Positions 1-5,737 of a DNA stretch of 5,737 bases are shown one piece after another; within the stretch, counting starts at the first letter, position 1, and each line of letters starts with the position of its first letter. The translations under genes were made by a program, and so were the position numbers. The DNA comes from LSUCC0057 sp042091915 (GTDB lineage Bacteria > Pseudomonadota > Gammaproteobacteria > Pseudomonadales > Porticoccaceae), in assembly GCA_042091915.1 (NCBI GenBank), contig JBELGO010000096.1, positions 1 through 5,737 of the forward strand. The letters are read 5' to 3'. The notes under the pieces are model-generated. The model did not search any database, was not told the origin of the DNA, and was given only the letters and a program-made list of their open reading frames with translations.

Positions 1-156
1 CGACTCGAGCTTGATCTGGAGAGTGATTTTAAGCCTTATCTGGCACTGTTAGTGACGAGACTGCGCAAAAAACTCAATGAGCTAGCTGGTAGTAGCTCAA
101 TTCACTCTGTGCGAAATTTTGGCTACCGTTTAGCTCTTTCAATAGGGGTCTCGTAA
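1..156 (+). CDS. OmpR/PhoB-family response regulator, C-terminal fragment (5' end outside window)
   Basis: Reading frame 1 is open from the window edge to TAA at 154-156 and encodes the last 51 residues of a protein whose start is not visible. The segment LRKKLNEL (from 61) followed by IHSVRNFGYRL (from 100) matches the end of the winged-helix DNA-binding domain of OmpR/PhoB regulators: the tail of the recognition helix (usually LRKKL), then the wing hairpin with the usual TVRGxGYR pattern, here SVRNFGYR. About ten residues follow the GYR motif, a normal tail length. Such proteins are cytoplasmic transcription factors activated by a partner sensor kinase through an N-terminal receiver domain. 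Neither the receiver domain nor the kinase is in view, so signal and targets cannot be named. An unpaired winged-helix regulator of the CadC/ToxR type is possible but less likely, because no membrane segment follows. Confidence 0.82.
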   Translation, partial: RLELDLESDFKPYLALLVTRLRKKLNELAGSSSIHSVRNFGYRLALSIGVS

Positions 157-207
157 AAAGATAGCTCTCCTGAAAAGATTTTGTGGGCGTTACCGGCTTT
201 TATCTGT

Positions 208-225
208 GAAATAAATGGAAATAAA
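208..225 (+). repeat. Direct repeat GAAATAAA x2, one helical turn apart
   Basis: GAAATAAA occurs at 208-215 and again at 218-225, with start points exactly 10 bases apart, in the gap between the response-regulator fragment and the 61-residue gene. OmpR/PhoB-family proteins typically bind tandem direct repeats spaced about 10-11 bases, so this could be an operator for the regulator encoded just upstream. That is inference only: the words are A-rich and could recur by chance, and no clear -35/-10 pair lies beside them. Confidence 0.3.
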
Positions 226-259
226 GCGCGGGTTCTGTTGTGTACCATGTCAGACTGTT

Positions 260-277
260 CGGCCCCTAAAGGGGCCG
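260..277 (+). other. GC-rich hairpin in the leader of the 61-residue gene
   Basis: A perfect 7-base inverted repeat, CGGCCCC (260-266) and GGGGCCG (271-277), encloses a four-base TAAA loop. No T-run follows on either strand (TAAAATACTT on the plus strand), so it is not a convincing intrinsic terminator. It ends 14 bases before the ribosome binding site AAGGA (292-296) of the 61-residue gene, so it could form in that gene's 5' untranslated RNA, stabilise the transcript, or mark the end of the regulator transcript. Confidence 0.55.
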
Positions 278-303
278 TAAAATACTTATGCAAGGAATAA
301 AAA

Positions 304-489
304 ATGAGACGCTTACGCGTTGTCGAAACGTTGCCCAACGGCAAACAAGTCGAGTACCCCGCTGATCGAATCAACACGGTGAGCGCAAAAGAGGGCGCTA
401 AATATACTCTAGTAGATATCGACACCCCACGCTGTGGCTTAGCAGTAAGACGCAAAGGCCAAGTTTTGGAGCTGGTTGTAGATTACTAA
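304..489 (+). CDS. Small hypothetical protein, 61 residues
   Basis: I do not recognise this protein. The ATG at 304 is preceded by a clear Shine-Dalgarno AAGGA (292-296) with a 7-base spacer, which supports real translation and fixes the start; TAA is at 487-489. The product is basic (11 Lys/Arg against 8 Asp/Glu), has one cysteine (Cys44), and shows no signal peptide or membrane segment. Alternating hydrophobic stretches around residues 4-10, 34-39, 46-50 and 54-59, with a likely NGK turn at 12-14, suggest a small beta-rich cytoplasmic domain. The last 14 residues faintly recall short N-terminal modules of large surface adhesins, but I would not assign a function on that. It lies 147 bases after the response-regulator stop on the same strand and converges on the crotonase gene with an 18-base gap. 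Confidence 0.7.
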   Translation: MRRLRVVETLPNGKQVEYPADRINTVSAKEGAKYTLVDIDTPRCGLAVRRKGQVLELVVDY

Positions 490-509
490 CCAGAACCATA
501 GGCCAGCTC
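469..509. other. Inverted repeat spanning two convergent stop codons
   Basis: GAGCTGG at 469-475 pairs perfectly with CCAGCTC at 503-509, and in plus-strand RNA two further G-U pairs could extend the stem inward. An alternative, mutually exclusive 6-base stem uses CTGGTT (472-477) and AACCAG (488-493). The repeat covers the end of the 61-residue gene, the 18-base gap and the final base pairs of the crotonase gene. Position suggests a shared transcript end, but the loop is long and neither strand has an adjacent T-run, so it is a weak candidate. Confidence 0.3.
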
Positions 510-1245
510 AGCGTCCGAGTATTTTATTAAAAGCCGCCTTGGTCTCTGGTGTGCTTAGTGTGGCCATAAACGCGGCACCTTCCACTTTAATTCGCGCTTC
601 CATCGTCTCAAGCGGGCGGCGCAGTAAGGCCTTGGTCTCAACCAGTGCTGGGCGCAACTTGCCGGCTAGCTTATTGGCGATTTCATCAACTTTAGCGTCT
701 AGCGCATCGGCTTCGACAATGGCGGTAATCAGCCGAGCTTGCAGAGCCGTATCGGCGTCGAACTTCTCACCTAACAGCAGCATCTCTGCGGCCATCGGGT
801 AGCCGGCCAGCTGAGGTAGTAGTTGTGTTGAGCCAAATTCGGGGCGCAGGTTGAGGTTGATAAAGGGCATCATAAATAGCGCGCGATCGGTTGCGTAGAT
901 GAAGTCACAGTGAGGAAGCAGGGTGCTGCCGATACCGACGGCAAAGCCATCGACACCTACCACAACGGGGAGTGGGCACTCCGAAAGCGCCATCATAAAT
1001 TGAAAAACGGGGGCATCGTGATCGCTGGGTGGGACTTCTAAAAAGTCGACCAGATCGTTGCCCGAGGAGAAATCGCGGTCGCCTTTGAGTACAACAACTT
1101 TTAAGCTCTCATCAGAGGCGGCAGCGCGCAATGCCTCGGTCATGGCACTGTACATGGCGCGAGTCACTGCATTCTTTTTGCTCTGGCGGTTGAGTTTAAT
1201 GGTGAGAATGGCACCCTCTTGGCTGATGGCGATATCGTTGCTCAT
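508..1245 (-). CDS. Enoyl-CoA hydratase/isomerase (crotonase) family protein, isomerase-like active site
   Basis: This 245-residue protein has the usual single-domain crotonase length. Residues 59-65 (FSSGNDL) and 99-106 match the two oxyanion-hole segments that hold the acyl-CoA thioester, followed by the family CD motif at 113-114. The two glutamates of classical enoyl-CoA hydratase (Glu144 and Glu164 in the rat enzyme) align by eye with Thr108 and Phe128, so hydration is unlikely. Instead Glu136 in RPEFGST matches the catalytic glutamate of ECI2/Eci1-type delta3,delta2-enoyl-CoA isomerases, which move a 3,4 double bond to the 2,3 position during unsaturated fatty-acid breakdown. The likely role is therefore a cytoplasmic isomerase, substrate unknown. 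The ATG at 1245 has GGAG (1253-1256) seven bases upstream. It lies 90 bases after the ATPase gene on the same strand. Superfamily certain; reaction inferred. Confidence 0.9.
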   Translation of the reverse strand: MSNDIAISQEGAILTIKLNRQSKKNAVTRAMYSAMTEALRAAASDESLKVVVLKGDRDFSSGNDLVDFLEVPPSDHDAPVFQFMMALSECPLPVVVGVDGFAVGIGSTLLPHCDFIYATDRALFMMPFINLNLRPEFGSTQLLPQLAGYPMAAEMLLLGEKFDADTALQARLITAIVEADALDAKVDEIANKLAGKLRPALVETKALLRRPLETMEARIKVEGAAFMATLSTPETKAAFNKILGR

Positions 1246-1277
1246 GGCTCTGCTCCAGTATCTGGTTTATTTATCTC

Positions 1278-1283
1278 AGTATA
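1278..1283 (-). promoter_or_regulatory. Possible -10 element (TATACT) upstream of the crotonase gene
   Basis: On the minus strand TATACT, one mismatch from TATAAT, lies in the 90-base gap between the ATPase stop and the crotonase start, followed by A+T-rich sequence. No good -35 hexamer sits 16-18 bases upstream (the region is GC-rich) and there is no TGn extension, so an independent promoter is only a possibility; read-through from the importer operon is equally plausible. Confidence 0.22.
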
Positions 1284-1335
1284 CCCAGTAGCGCCCGTCG
1301 GCGGCAGCGTCTATCTCGACTACAGAGTCGTTTTT

Positions 1336-2865
1336 CTATAGGGCCAGCGTGGCGTTGAGCAGTTGTTTTGTGTACGGGTGTGATGGGGCTCTCCAGAGCG
1401 CTTGGGTATCGGCTTGTTCAACCAGGCGACCATCCTGCATAACGGCGACCCGGTCGGCTACTGCACGTACTACGCCCAGATCGTGGGAGATAAATAGCAG
1501 GCCCAGCTGCTGCTCATCGACCAGTCGGCGCAACAGTTGCAGTATTTCAGCTTGTACTGTGAGATCGAGCGCAGAAACTGGCTCGTCGGCGACCAGCAGT
1601 CGCGGTTTGCAGGCCAGCGCGCGGGCAATGGCGACACGCTGACGCTGACCACCGGAGAGCTCGGCGGGCCGACGCTGCAGCAGTTGCGGCGCCAACTCGA
1701 CAGCTGCGGCCAAGCTTTGTACCTGTGCGCTCAAGTCGGCGCCCGTCTCGTCTGAGTAGAGCCGCAGCGGCTCGGCGAGGGTTTGCAAGACACTAAAGCG
1801 CGGATTGAGTGAGGCGAGCGGATCCTGAAAGACCAGCTGCATGGCTTGGCGCTGATCGTCGCGCAGCCGCCCAGCAGTAATTGGCTCGCCATTGAAAAGT
1901 AGCTCTCCGCTGTGTAGCGGCAGTAGGCCGAGCAGCGCGCGCCCAAGTGTAGACTTGCCCGAGCCCGATTCGCCAACCAAGCCGACCACTTCGCCGCGAG
2001 CGACACTCAAACTCACACCTTTGACGATGGCTTTAGCCGCGCTACCTTGGCCGCGCCACACTGTAACTGCCTCTGCAGCCAGCAGTGCCTCGCAGTCTGG
2101 GTGGCGGCGCTGATGCGGTTTCGGCTGTGCGGCTATTAACGCCGCGGTGTAGGGGTGGTTGGGACTGGTGAGCAATGTTTCGGGATTGCCGCTTTCGACG
2201 CAAGCTCCACCGCGCATTACCACGATATGGTTTGCCAGCGAAGCGACTACCGCCAAGTCGTGAGAGACCACTACCAGCCCGAGCCCGCGCTGCTGCTGTA
2301 GCTGGCGCAGCAGCTGCAATATTTTGGCTTGCACGGTTACGTCGAGCGCGGTTGTCGGTTCGTCGCAGATCAGCAACTGCGGATCATTAACCAGCGCCAT
2401 AGCAATCAATACCCGCTGGCGCATTCCCCCGGAAAACTGGTGTGGATAATCGTCAAGTCGCTGATGGGCGTCGGCAATGCCGACCTCTTCGAGCAGTTCG
2501 GCAGCGCGTTGCCGAGCGGGCAGTGGACCGTCGTAAACCTCGGTGATTTGCGCGCCGATAGTCTGGTAAGGGTTGAGGGCGCTCATCGGCTCTTGGCGCA
2601 CTAAGCCAATCTGGCTGCGCAGTAGTTTGCGTTGCCCGGCGGGGTCTTTTAGCAATTCACACTGCTCGTTATAGTTGGCTCTGTGCGCTGTGGCATTGGC
2701 CCCATTCAGCAGCCCCAACAGCGCCATCAAAGAGACCGTTTTGCCGGAGCCCGATTCGCCAATAATGGCCACGGTCTGACCACGCTCCAAAGTGAATGAG
2801 AGCCTGTCGACAAGGGTTTGGTCGCCAATCGCCACTGAAAGCTCTGTTACTGTCAGCAGGCTCAC
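1336..2865 (-). CDS. Peptide ABC importer ATPase, two nucleotide-binding domains fused (OppD-OppF / YejF type)
   Basis: This 509-residue protein joins two ABC ATPase domains that are separate subunits (OppD and OppF) in many peptide importers; YejF is a known fused relative. Domain 1 (about 1-250) has Walker A GESGSGKT (36-43), Q-loop Gln91, signature FSGGM (144-148), Walker B ending DE (168-169), switch His202 and the peptide-transporter tail motif HPYT (237-240). Domain 2 (about 263-509) repeats the set: GESGSGKS (298-305), Gln347, LSGGQ (403-407), DE (427-428), His461, HPYT (496-499). All key residues are present in both halves, so both ATP sites look competent. The protein would sit on the cytoplasmic face of the permease pair and power import. 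The start is GTG (2863-2865) overlapping the permease stop as GTGA, with GAGG (2875-2878) nine bases upstream. Stop is TAG at 1336-1338. Confidence 0.95.
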   Translation of the reverse strand: MSLLTVTELSVAIGDQTLVDRLSFTLERGQTVAIIGESGSGKTVSLMALLGLLNGANATAHRANYNEQCELLKDPAGQRKLLRSQIGLVRQEPMSALNPYQTIGAQITEVYDGPLPARQRAAELLEEVGIADAHQRLDDYPHQFSGGMRQRVLIAMALVNDPQLLICDEPTTALDVTVQAKILQLLRQLQQQRGLGLVVVSHDLAVVASLANHIVVMRGGACVESGNPETLLTSPNHPYTAALIAAQPKPHQRRHPDCEALLAAEAVTVWRGQGSAAKAIVKGVSLSVARGEVVGLVGESGSGKSTLGRALLGLLPLHSGELLFNGEPITAGRLRDDQRQAMQLVFQDPLASLNPRFSVLQTLAEPLRLYSDETGADLSAQVQSLAAAVELAPQLLQRRPAELSGGQRQRVAIARALACKPRLLVADEPVSALDLTVQAEILQLLRRLVDEQQLGLLFISHDLGVVRAVADRVAVMQDGRLVEQADTQALWRAPSHPYTKQLLNATLAL

Positions 2866-3677
2866 GGTCTGTGACCTCTAGCGCCCTCAAGTTGATCGCG
2901 CCATCGATCGCCGACTAAGTTGAGGCAGAGCAGTGTGGTGGCTAATGCCAAGCTTGGATAGAGCAGCAGCCACGGGTACTCCTCCATGGTCTCTACTCCT
3001 TGGTTAATCAACAACCCCCAAGAGCTGTCGGGCGGCTGCACGCCGAGGCCAAGGAATGATAAGAAGGCCTCCAGCAACATCACACTGGGAATGGTCAGTG
3101 TGGTATAGACCACAATAGGGCCGATACAGTTGGGGAGTATATGGCGCAGCAGTATGGTGGCTGGTGGAATCCCCATACATTGGGCCGCCTCGACATATTC
3201 GCTCTGTTTTATGTTGCGCACTTGGGCGCGAACAATGCGCGCCATGGTCAGCCACTCTATGGCGCCAATGGCGATAAACAGGAGTACCAAGCTGCGCCCA
3301 AATACCACCATCAACAGCACCACAAAAATAACGAACGGCAGGGCGTAAAAGCCGTCGACCACGCGCATCATTAATGCGTCGGCACGCCCACCTAAGTAGC
3401 CTGCGGTGGCGCCCCAGCTAACTCCTATAACCAGTGCTACTGCCGTGGCAGTCAAGCCCACTGCCAATGAGAGCCGGCCACCATAGAGCAGGCGTGAGAG
3501 CAGATCGCGGCCAAAGACGTCGGTTCCCAGCCAGTGATCAGCTGAGGGCGGCTGTGCACCGAGCAGCAAATTTTGTTCACTCGGGGGGTAGGGGGCCAAC
3601 CACGGCGCCAGTAGGCAGAGTGCAGCGATTGCCAACAGTAGCAGAGAGGATAGATGAAGTTGGCCTGGCAGATGCAT
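2862..3677 (-). CDS. Peptide ABC importer permease, OppC/DppC type
   Basis: This 271-residue inner-membrane protein has hydrophobic segments near residues 10-30, 70-95, 112-145, 185-207 and 236-256, consistent with about six membrane helices. Residues 48-58 (HWLGTDVFGRD) are the hallmark of OppC/DppC permeases, and 163-183 (EAAQCMGIPPATILLRHILPN) form the cytoplasmic EAA loop that docks on the ATPase. FLGLGVQPPDSSWG (208-221) is another family block. It would pair with the upstream permease to form the translocation path. Its ATG (3675-3677) directly abuts the upstream TAA (3678-3680), and a strong Shine-Dalgarno GAGGGAG (3683-3689) lies inside the end of the upstream gene with a 5-base spacer. 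Its own TGA overlaps the ATPase GTG. It is slightly shorter than typical OppC (about 300) because the N-terminal cytoplasmic tail is brief. Confidence 0.94.
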   Translation of the reverse strand: MHLPGQLHLSSLLLLAIAALCLLAPWLAPYPPSEQNLLLGAQPPSADHWLGTDVFGRDLLSRLLYGGRLSLAVGLTATAVALVIGVSWGATAGYLGGRADALMMRVVDGFYALPFVIFVVLLMVVFGRSLVLLFIAIGAIEWLTMARIVRAQVRNIKQSEYVEAAQCMGIPPATILLRHILPNCIGPIVVYTTLTIPSVMLLEAFLSFLGLGVQPPDSSWGLLINQGVETMEEYPWLLLYPSLALATTLLCLNLVGDRWRDQLEGARGHRP

Positions 3678-4613
3678 TTACACTCCCTCGCGCTGACGCG
3701 GGTCGAGCCACAGTGCGGCTAAGTCTGCGAGCAGGTTGAAGAGAATAATCAGCGCGGCAAAAAATAGTGTTAACCCCATGATCAGAGTGTAATCGCGGTT
3801 AAACGCGGCCTGGATATAAAACCGTCCAATACCGGGGATTTGAAAGATGGTCTCAACCACAAAAGAGCCGGCAATCAACCCGGCACAGGCGGGACCGAGA
3901 TAGGCGACCACCGGCAGTAGTGCGCCGCGCAGTGCGTGTTTTAAAATGACTGCCGGCTCTCTGAGCCCTTTGCTGCGCGCAGTAATAATATACGGCTGCT
4001 CCAGCTGTTGGCGGAGACCGGCGCGCGTCAGCCTGGCAATATAGGCGCAGTAACCGGCCGCCAGAGTGACTGTAGGCAATACCTTGTCGCCGCGCAGTTC
4101 GCCCCAGCCAGAGACCGGCAACCACTCCCACCAGATGCCAAAGATCAGCGCCAAAAGGGGGCCGAGCACAAAAGCTGGCAAGCAGATACCGAGCAGCGCC
4201 ACTGCCATCGGTAGTTGATCGCGCAGCGAGCCGGGGCGGCTAGCGGCAATTGCGCCGACACTGATGCCGACTAGCAGGGCTGTGAGCAGAGCATAGAGCG
4301 CCAACTCCAGTGTGGCCGGCAGGCCGGCGGCGATCAGCTCACTGACTTCGCGGCCCGGGTAGCGGAATGAGGGGCCGAAGTCGCCCCTCAGCGCATTGCC
4401 TATATAGCTTATAAACTGCGATGCCAGCGGTTTGTCGAGTTGATACTGTTGGTTGAGAGCGGCCTCTACTTCCGCGCTGACCGCGCGGTCTGCCGAGAAC
4501 GGCCCGCCGGGGGCAGAGTGGATAAGAGCAAAGGTGGCAGCGGCCACGACCAGCAAGAGCAGTGCAGCAGTCACCAAGCGACGCCCAATCAAGCTAAGCA
4601 TGCGCCTATTCAT
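3678..4613 (-). CDS. Peptide ABC importer permease, OppB/DppB type
   Basis: This 311-residue inner-membrane protein is of normal OppB/DppB length. It opens with a basic stretch (RR at 3-4 and 11-12), a first membrane helix at about 13-32 and the PGGP motif at 35-38 that marks this family. Further helices lie near 98-122, 136-160, 178-196, 236-256 and 280-300. The EAA-type ATPase-docking loop is at about 205-235 (EQPYIITARSKGL), and the C-terminus has the usual DYTLIMG (274-280) and LWLDPR (301-306) blocks. It would form the channel with the OppC-type permease. The ATG at 4613 lies 8 bases inside the end of the binding-protein gene, with only a modest GGAA (4621-4624) as ribosome site; an in-frame ATG at 4599-4601 is an alternative start without overlap. 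Either way, translation is likely coupled to the upstream gene. Confidence 0.94.
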   Translation of the reverse strand: MNRRMLSLIGRRLVTAALLLLVVAAATFALIHSAPGGPFSADRAVSAEVEAALNQQYQLDKPLASQFISYIGNALRGDFGPSFRYPGREVSELIAAGLPATLELALYALLTALLVGISVGAIAASRPGSLRDQLPMAVALLGICLPAFVLGPLLALIFGIWWEWLPVSGWGELRGDKVLPTVTLAAGYCAYIARLTRAGLRQQLEQPYIITARSKGLREPAVILKHALRGALLPVVAYLGPACAGLIAGSFVVETIFQIPGIGRFYIQAAFNRDYTLIMGLTLFFAALIILFNLLADLAALWLDPRQREGV

Positions 4614-5737
4614 CTGATTTTTCCGGGTCGCGCTGCAACCACAGCGCTTTAAACAGCGGCTGGTTGAGCAAGTTGGGATAGAAGCCTTTGAGGTCCGGGT
4701 GAACTAAATGTTTACTGGTGTAGGTGTAGATCGGCAGCAGCGGTAGGCCGTCTAGCAAGCGCTGCTCGGCGCGGCGCATAATTTGGTGGCGCATAGCTTT
4801 ATCGCTAACGGCGGGCAACTCCTCCAAGAGCAAGCGATCGTATTCGGGGTCACACCAGCCGGTGCGGTTGTTGTCGCTGTCGCAGAGCCAAATTTCTAAA
4901 AAATTGCGCGCATCGAGGTAGTCGCCAATCCATGAGGCGCGCGTGATTTGGTAGTCGCCGCGCCGCTCGGTATCCAGATAGACCTTCCACTCTTGGTTGT
5001 GCAGTGTGGTGTCGATGTTGAGGTGGGTCTTCCACATCTGCTGGATGGCTACCGCGACTTTGCGGTGCTCCTCTTGGGTGTTGTAGAGAATCTCCAGAAC
5101 GCCGAGCCCTGTGCCATTGGGGTAGCCGGCATCGGCGAGCAGCTGGCGGGCGGCCGCCGGGTCGAAAGCCAGTTGTTGTTCGGCGGAGGATGGCGGGTAG
5201 TAACCGGCGGTATTGGGCGGCGTCATCGCATAGGCGGGCAGTTGGCCAGCGCGCAGAACACGCTCAGTGAGCTGACGACGATCGACTGCTTTGGCCAGCG
5301 CTAAGCGCACGCGGGGGTCGGCCAGCTCTGGCTTGCGGGTGTTAAACCGATAAAAATAACTGCCTAAGTAGGGAGCTATAGAGAGCTGCTGGGAACGCTC
5401 TGCTTGGTAGTAGCCTAGTTTGTTGACCGGTACGTCGTAGCTGTAGTGCAGCTGCCCGGCGCGAAACAGTCGCTCCTCGGTAGTGATGTTCTCAGTGGGG
5501 TAAAAGACGATTTGGTTGAGCGCCACTTGCTTGGCATCCCAGTAGTGCGGGTTCTTGGTGACAGCAATGCGCCGGTTGATCTGCCAGTCATCGAGCTGGA
5601 AGGGGCCGTTGCCAACCAAGTTGCCGGGGTAGATCCAGCGGCTGGCGCGCGCCGTGGCGCTGCCGTGCAGCTCGATGCTTGCCCGGTGTAGCGGATAGAG
5701 TGTCGGCATATCCAGCAGCTGTAAGAAGTGCTCAGTG
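4606..5737 (-). CDS. Peptide-binding protein of ABC importer, OppA/DppA family 5 (5' end outside window)
   Basis: The frame is open to the window edge; the ATG at 5707-5709 is internal, because upstream codons read TEHFLQLLD and continue the family pattern. About 376 residues are visible of a protein usually near 520-550, so the signal peptide and first lobe are missing. NPHYWDA (codons from about 5553) and the segment ADPRVRLALAKAVDR are hallmarks of solute-binding protein family 5. Near 4921-4941 the sequence RASWIGDY aligns with Salmonella OppA RAGWCADY, whose Asp419 binds the free N-terminus of peptide; the matching Asp here is codon 4921-4923. The C-terminal LPIYTYTSKHLVHPDLKG block is also OppA-like. 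It would act in the periplasm and deliver oligopeptide to the permeases encoded next. It ends with TAG at 4606-4608, inside the next gene. Exact peptide length preference is not predictable. Confidence 0.93.
   Translation of the reverse strand, partial: TEHFLQLLDMPTLYPLHRASIELHGSATARASRWIYPGNLVGNGPFQLDDWQINRRIAVTKNPHYWDAKQVALNQIVFYPTENITTEERLFRAGQLHYSYDVPVNKLGYYQAERSQQLSIAPYLGSYFYRFNTRKPELADPRVRLALAKAVDRRQLTERVLRAGQLPAYAMTPPNTAGYYPPSSAEQQLAFDPAAARQLLADAGYPNGTGLGVLEILYNTQEEHRKVAVAIQQMWKTHLNIDTTLHNQEWKVYLDTERRGDYQITRASWIGDYLDARNFLEIWLCDSDNNRTGWCDPEYDRLLLEELPAVSDKAMRHQIMRRAEQRLLDGLPLLPIYTYTSKHLVHPDLKGFYPNLLNQPLFKALWLQRDPEKSDE

Noticed and set aside
260..277. Hairpin as the intrinsic terminator of the response-regulator gene
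   Set aside because: The stem is good, but no T-run follows and it lies over 100 bases after the regulator stop codon and close to the next gene's ribosome site; I list it only as a hairpin.
123..455. Minus-strand 110-codon open frame across the small gene and its leader
   Set aside because: It overlaps the well-supported regulator fragment and 61-residue gene in antisense, has no family resemblance, and reads as a shadow frame.
1301..1306. A -35 element paired with TATACT for the crotonase gene
   Set aside because: At the right spacing the minus strand reads TGCCGC, a poor match to TTGACA.
1317..1335. Hairpin CGACT-ACAG-AGTCG followed by TTTTT on the plus strand, resembling an intrinsic terminator
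   Set aside because: The stem is only 5 base pairs, and the T-run is on the plus strand while both flanking genes run on the minus strand. It could stop only antisense transcription, so I do not call it the terminator of the ATPase gene.
2175..2604. Plus-strand open frames of 71 and 91 codons inside the ATPase gene
   Set aside because: They are antisense to conserved ATP-binding domain sequence, rich in Arg/Ala as expected from GC-rich shadow frames, and show no ribosome site or family motif.
4948..5304. Plus-strand 118-codon open frame antisense to the binding-protein gene
   Set aside because: The minus strand here encodes clearly conserved family-5 binding-protein sequence; the antisense frame has no recognisable motif.

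Overview
The window carries parts of three transcription units that look like ordinary chromosome from a Gram-negative bacterium, most likely a gammaproteobacterium. That placement is inferred from the style of the proteins (an OppA/DppA-type peptide importer with a fused double ATPase, an OmpR-family regulator and a crotonase); no rRNA or marker gene is present to confirm it.

Left end, plus strand (1-489): the last 51 codons of an OmpR/PhoB-family response regulator, then a 147-base A+T-richer gap containing an 8-base direct repeat and a GC-rich hairpin, then a small unrecognised 61-residue protein with a good ribosome binding site. Its stop codon lies only 18 bases from the stop of the next gene, which converges on it.

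Right and centre, minus strand (5737 down to 508): a peptide-type ABC importer operon in the order binding protein (5' end outside the window), permease B, permease C, and one polypeptide holding two ATPase domains. The four genes are packed without gaps (8-base overlap, directly abutting stop/start, and a 4-base GTGA overlap), so they are surely co-transcribed and probably translationally coupled. The binding protein would capture peptide in the periplasm, the two permeases would form the channel, and the fused ATPase would supply both nucleotide-binding domains. The operon promoter must lie beyond 5737.

Ninety bases after the ATPase, on the same strand, is a crotonase-superfamily gene. It lacks both glutamates of classical enoyl-CoA hydratase but has one at the position used by delta3,delta2-enoyl-CoA isomerases. 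It may be read from the importer operon or from its own weak promoter; its fatty-acid role has no obvious link to peptide uptake.

I found no tRNA, rRNA, CRISPR array, insertion sequence, phage gene or toxin/defence module. The least explained part is the 61-residue gene and its leader (about 157-489). The rest fits known families well, and I do not see convincing evidence of a new system.
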